From the NCBI GenBank assembly GCA_046048295.1, contig JBJOGJ010000247.1, positions 1-5,625 on the forward strand: a DNA stretch of 5,625 nucleotides, written 5' to 3'. Both the position numbers and the translations under genes were made by a program. Below the pieces are notes generated by a model. It worked only from the letters and a program-made list of their open reading frames with translations, did not search any database and was not told the origin of the DNA. Source of the DNA: CBDCWA01 sp046048295 (GTDB lineage: Bacteria; Pseudomonadota; Alphaproteobacteria; Rhizobiales; Hyphomicrobiaceae). Below, piece by piece: positions 5,362 through 5,625 of the stretch (its first letter is position 1; every line of letters begins with the position of its first letter).

Positions 5362-5625
5362 CTAAACTCCAAGATTTGATCGTGGATCGAAGGCAAGCTC
5401 GCGCGCCATCTCCGCATACATCCGCCTCGCCTTCTCGGTATCGGCCGGCGGCAAGACGATCTTCAGAACGGCGTAGAGATCTCCGGGTTTGGCCGACGGT
5501 ATACCGCGGCCCTTGATGCGCAACTCGCGCCCCTGCGTCGAGCCTGCCGGGATCTTGAGCATGATTGGCCCTGCCGGCGTCGGAAACTTGACGGTGGCAC
5601 CGAGCGCCGCTTCCCACGGGGCGAC
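5362..5625 (-). CDS. cbpA: CbpA/DnaJ-family co-chaperone, C-terminal 87 residues (runs off the window)
   Basis: The frame is open from the right edge to TAG at 5364-5362, so this is the 3' part of a longer gene; the J-domain and the start lie outside the window. The visible residues cover substrate-binding domain II and the dimerisation end of DnaJ/CbpA. The sequence reads PWEAALGATVKFPTPAGP, then IMLKIPAGSTQGRELRIKGR, GIPSAKPGDLYAVLKIVLPP, and a final helix ARRMYAEMARELAFDPR. The P-x-x-E-A-x-L-G, L-K-I-P-x-G-x-x-x-G-x-x-L-R-x-x-G-x-G and G-D-L-Y motifs are diagnostic. The role is co-chaperone for DnaK in protein folding under stress. I favour CbpA over DnaJ itself because a CbpM-like gene follows directly; whether a zinc finger exists upstream cannot be seen. 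Confidence 0.9.
   Translation of the reverse strand, partial: VAPWEAALGATVKFPTPAGPIMLKIPAGSTQGRELRIKGRGIPSAKPGDLYAVLKIVLPPADTEKARRMYAEMARELAFDPRSNLGV
5367..5372 (-). promoter_or_regulatory. Ribosome binding site of the cbpM-like gene
   Basis: TTGGAG on the minus strand (5372-5367) lies within the last codons of the cbpA/dnaJ-like gene, 5 bases before the ATG at 5361. It favours that start over the ATG at 5355. Confidence 0.6.

Noticed and set aside
1..5625. CRISPR array, tRNA or rRNA genes, riboswitch, toxin-antitoxin pair
   Set aside because: No regularly spaced repeats beyond the IS pair, no cloverleaf-compatible tRNA elements, no rRNA words, and no pair of small overlapping genes of toxin-antitoxin type was seen.

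Overview
The window looks like chromosomal or accessory DNA of an alphaproteobacterium, most likely Hyphomicrobiales. The reasons are the high-GC codon use of the main genes, the rhizobial style of the IS21-type terminal repeats at the left edge, and a CbpA/CbpM chaperone pair next to an unusual E2-like acyltransferase remnant. I recall that combination from Bradyrhizobium and its relatives. The genus is inference only.

Layout from left to right. Bases 1-127 hold the outer end of an IS21-family insertion sequence, recognised from two copies of a terminal repeat; the rest of the element lies outside the window. Bases 128-501 are mostly non-coding and contain one doubtful 49-codon frame on the minus strand. 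Bases 502-2882 carry the best-supported unit, a two-gene operon (ATGA overlap) of CNNM/CorC-type membrane proteins that probably acts in divalent-cation transport or tolerance. The first protein has the full CNNM-CBS-CorC_HlyC layout. The second has a degenerate CBS region and no C-terminal domain. A GC-rich hairpin follows the operon.

Bases 2931-3510 are a stretch without a recognisable gene, with a palindrome and a possible promoter. Bases 3525-4139 encode an orphan single-pass membrane protein of 204 residues with visibly lower GC than the CNNM genes. Bases 4140-4713 again hold no gene I can defend.

From about 4714 to the right edge lies a partly decayed stress/metabolism segment. It begins with a truncated, frameshifted 3' remnant of a 2-oxo acid dehydrogenase E2 (acyltransferase) gene on the plus strand. 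Converging on it from the minus strand are an intact cbpM-like chaperone-modulator gene and the 3' end of a cbpA/dnaJ-like gene that runs off the window.

The overall picture is a mosaic: an intact ion-transport operon flanked by an IS end on one side and by accessory or decaying DNA on the other. I see no convincing new multi-gene system. The best candidates for a second look are the orphan 204-residue membrane protein, the asymmetric CNNM pair, and the broken E2 gene beside intact chaperone genes.
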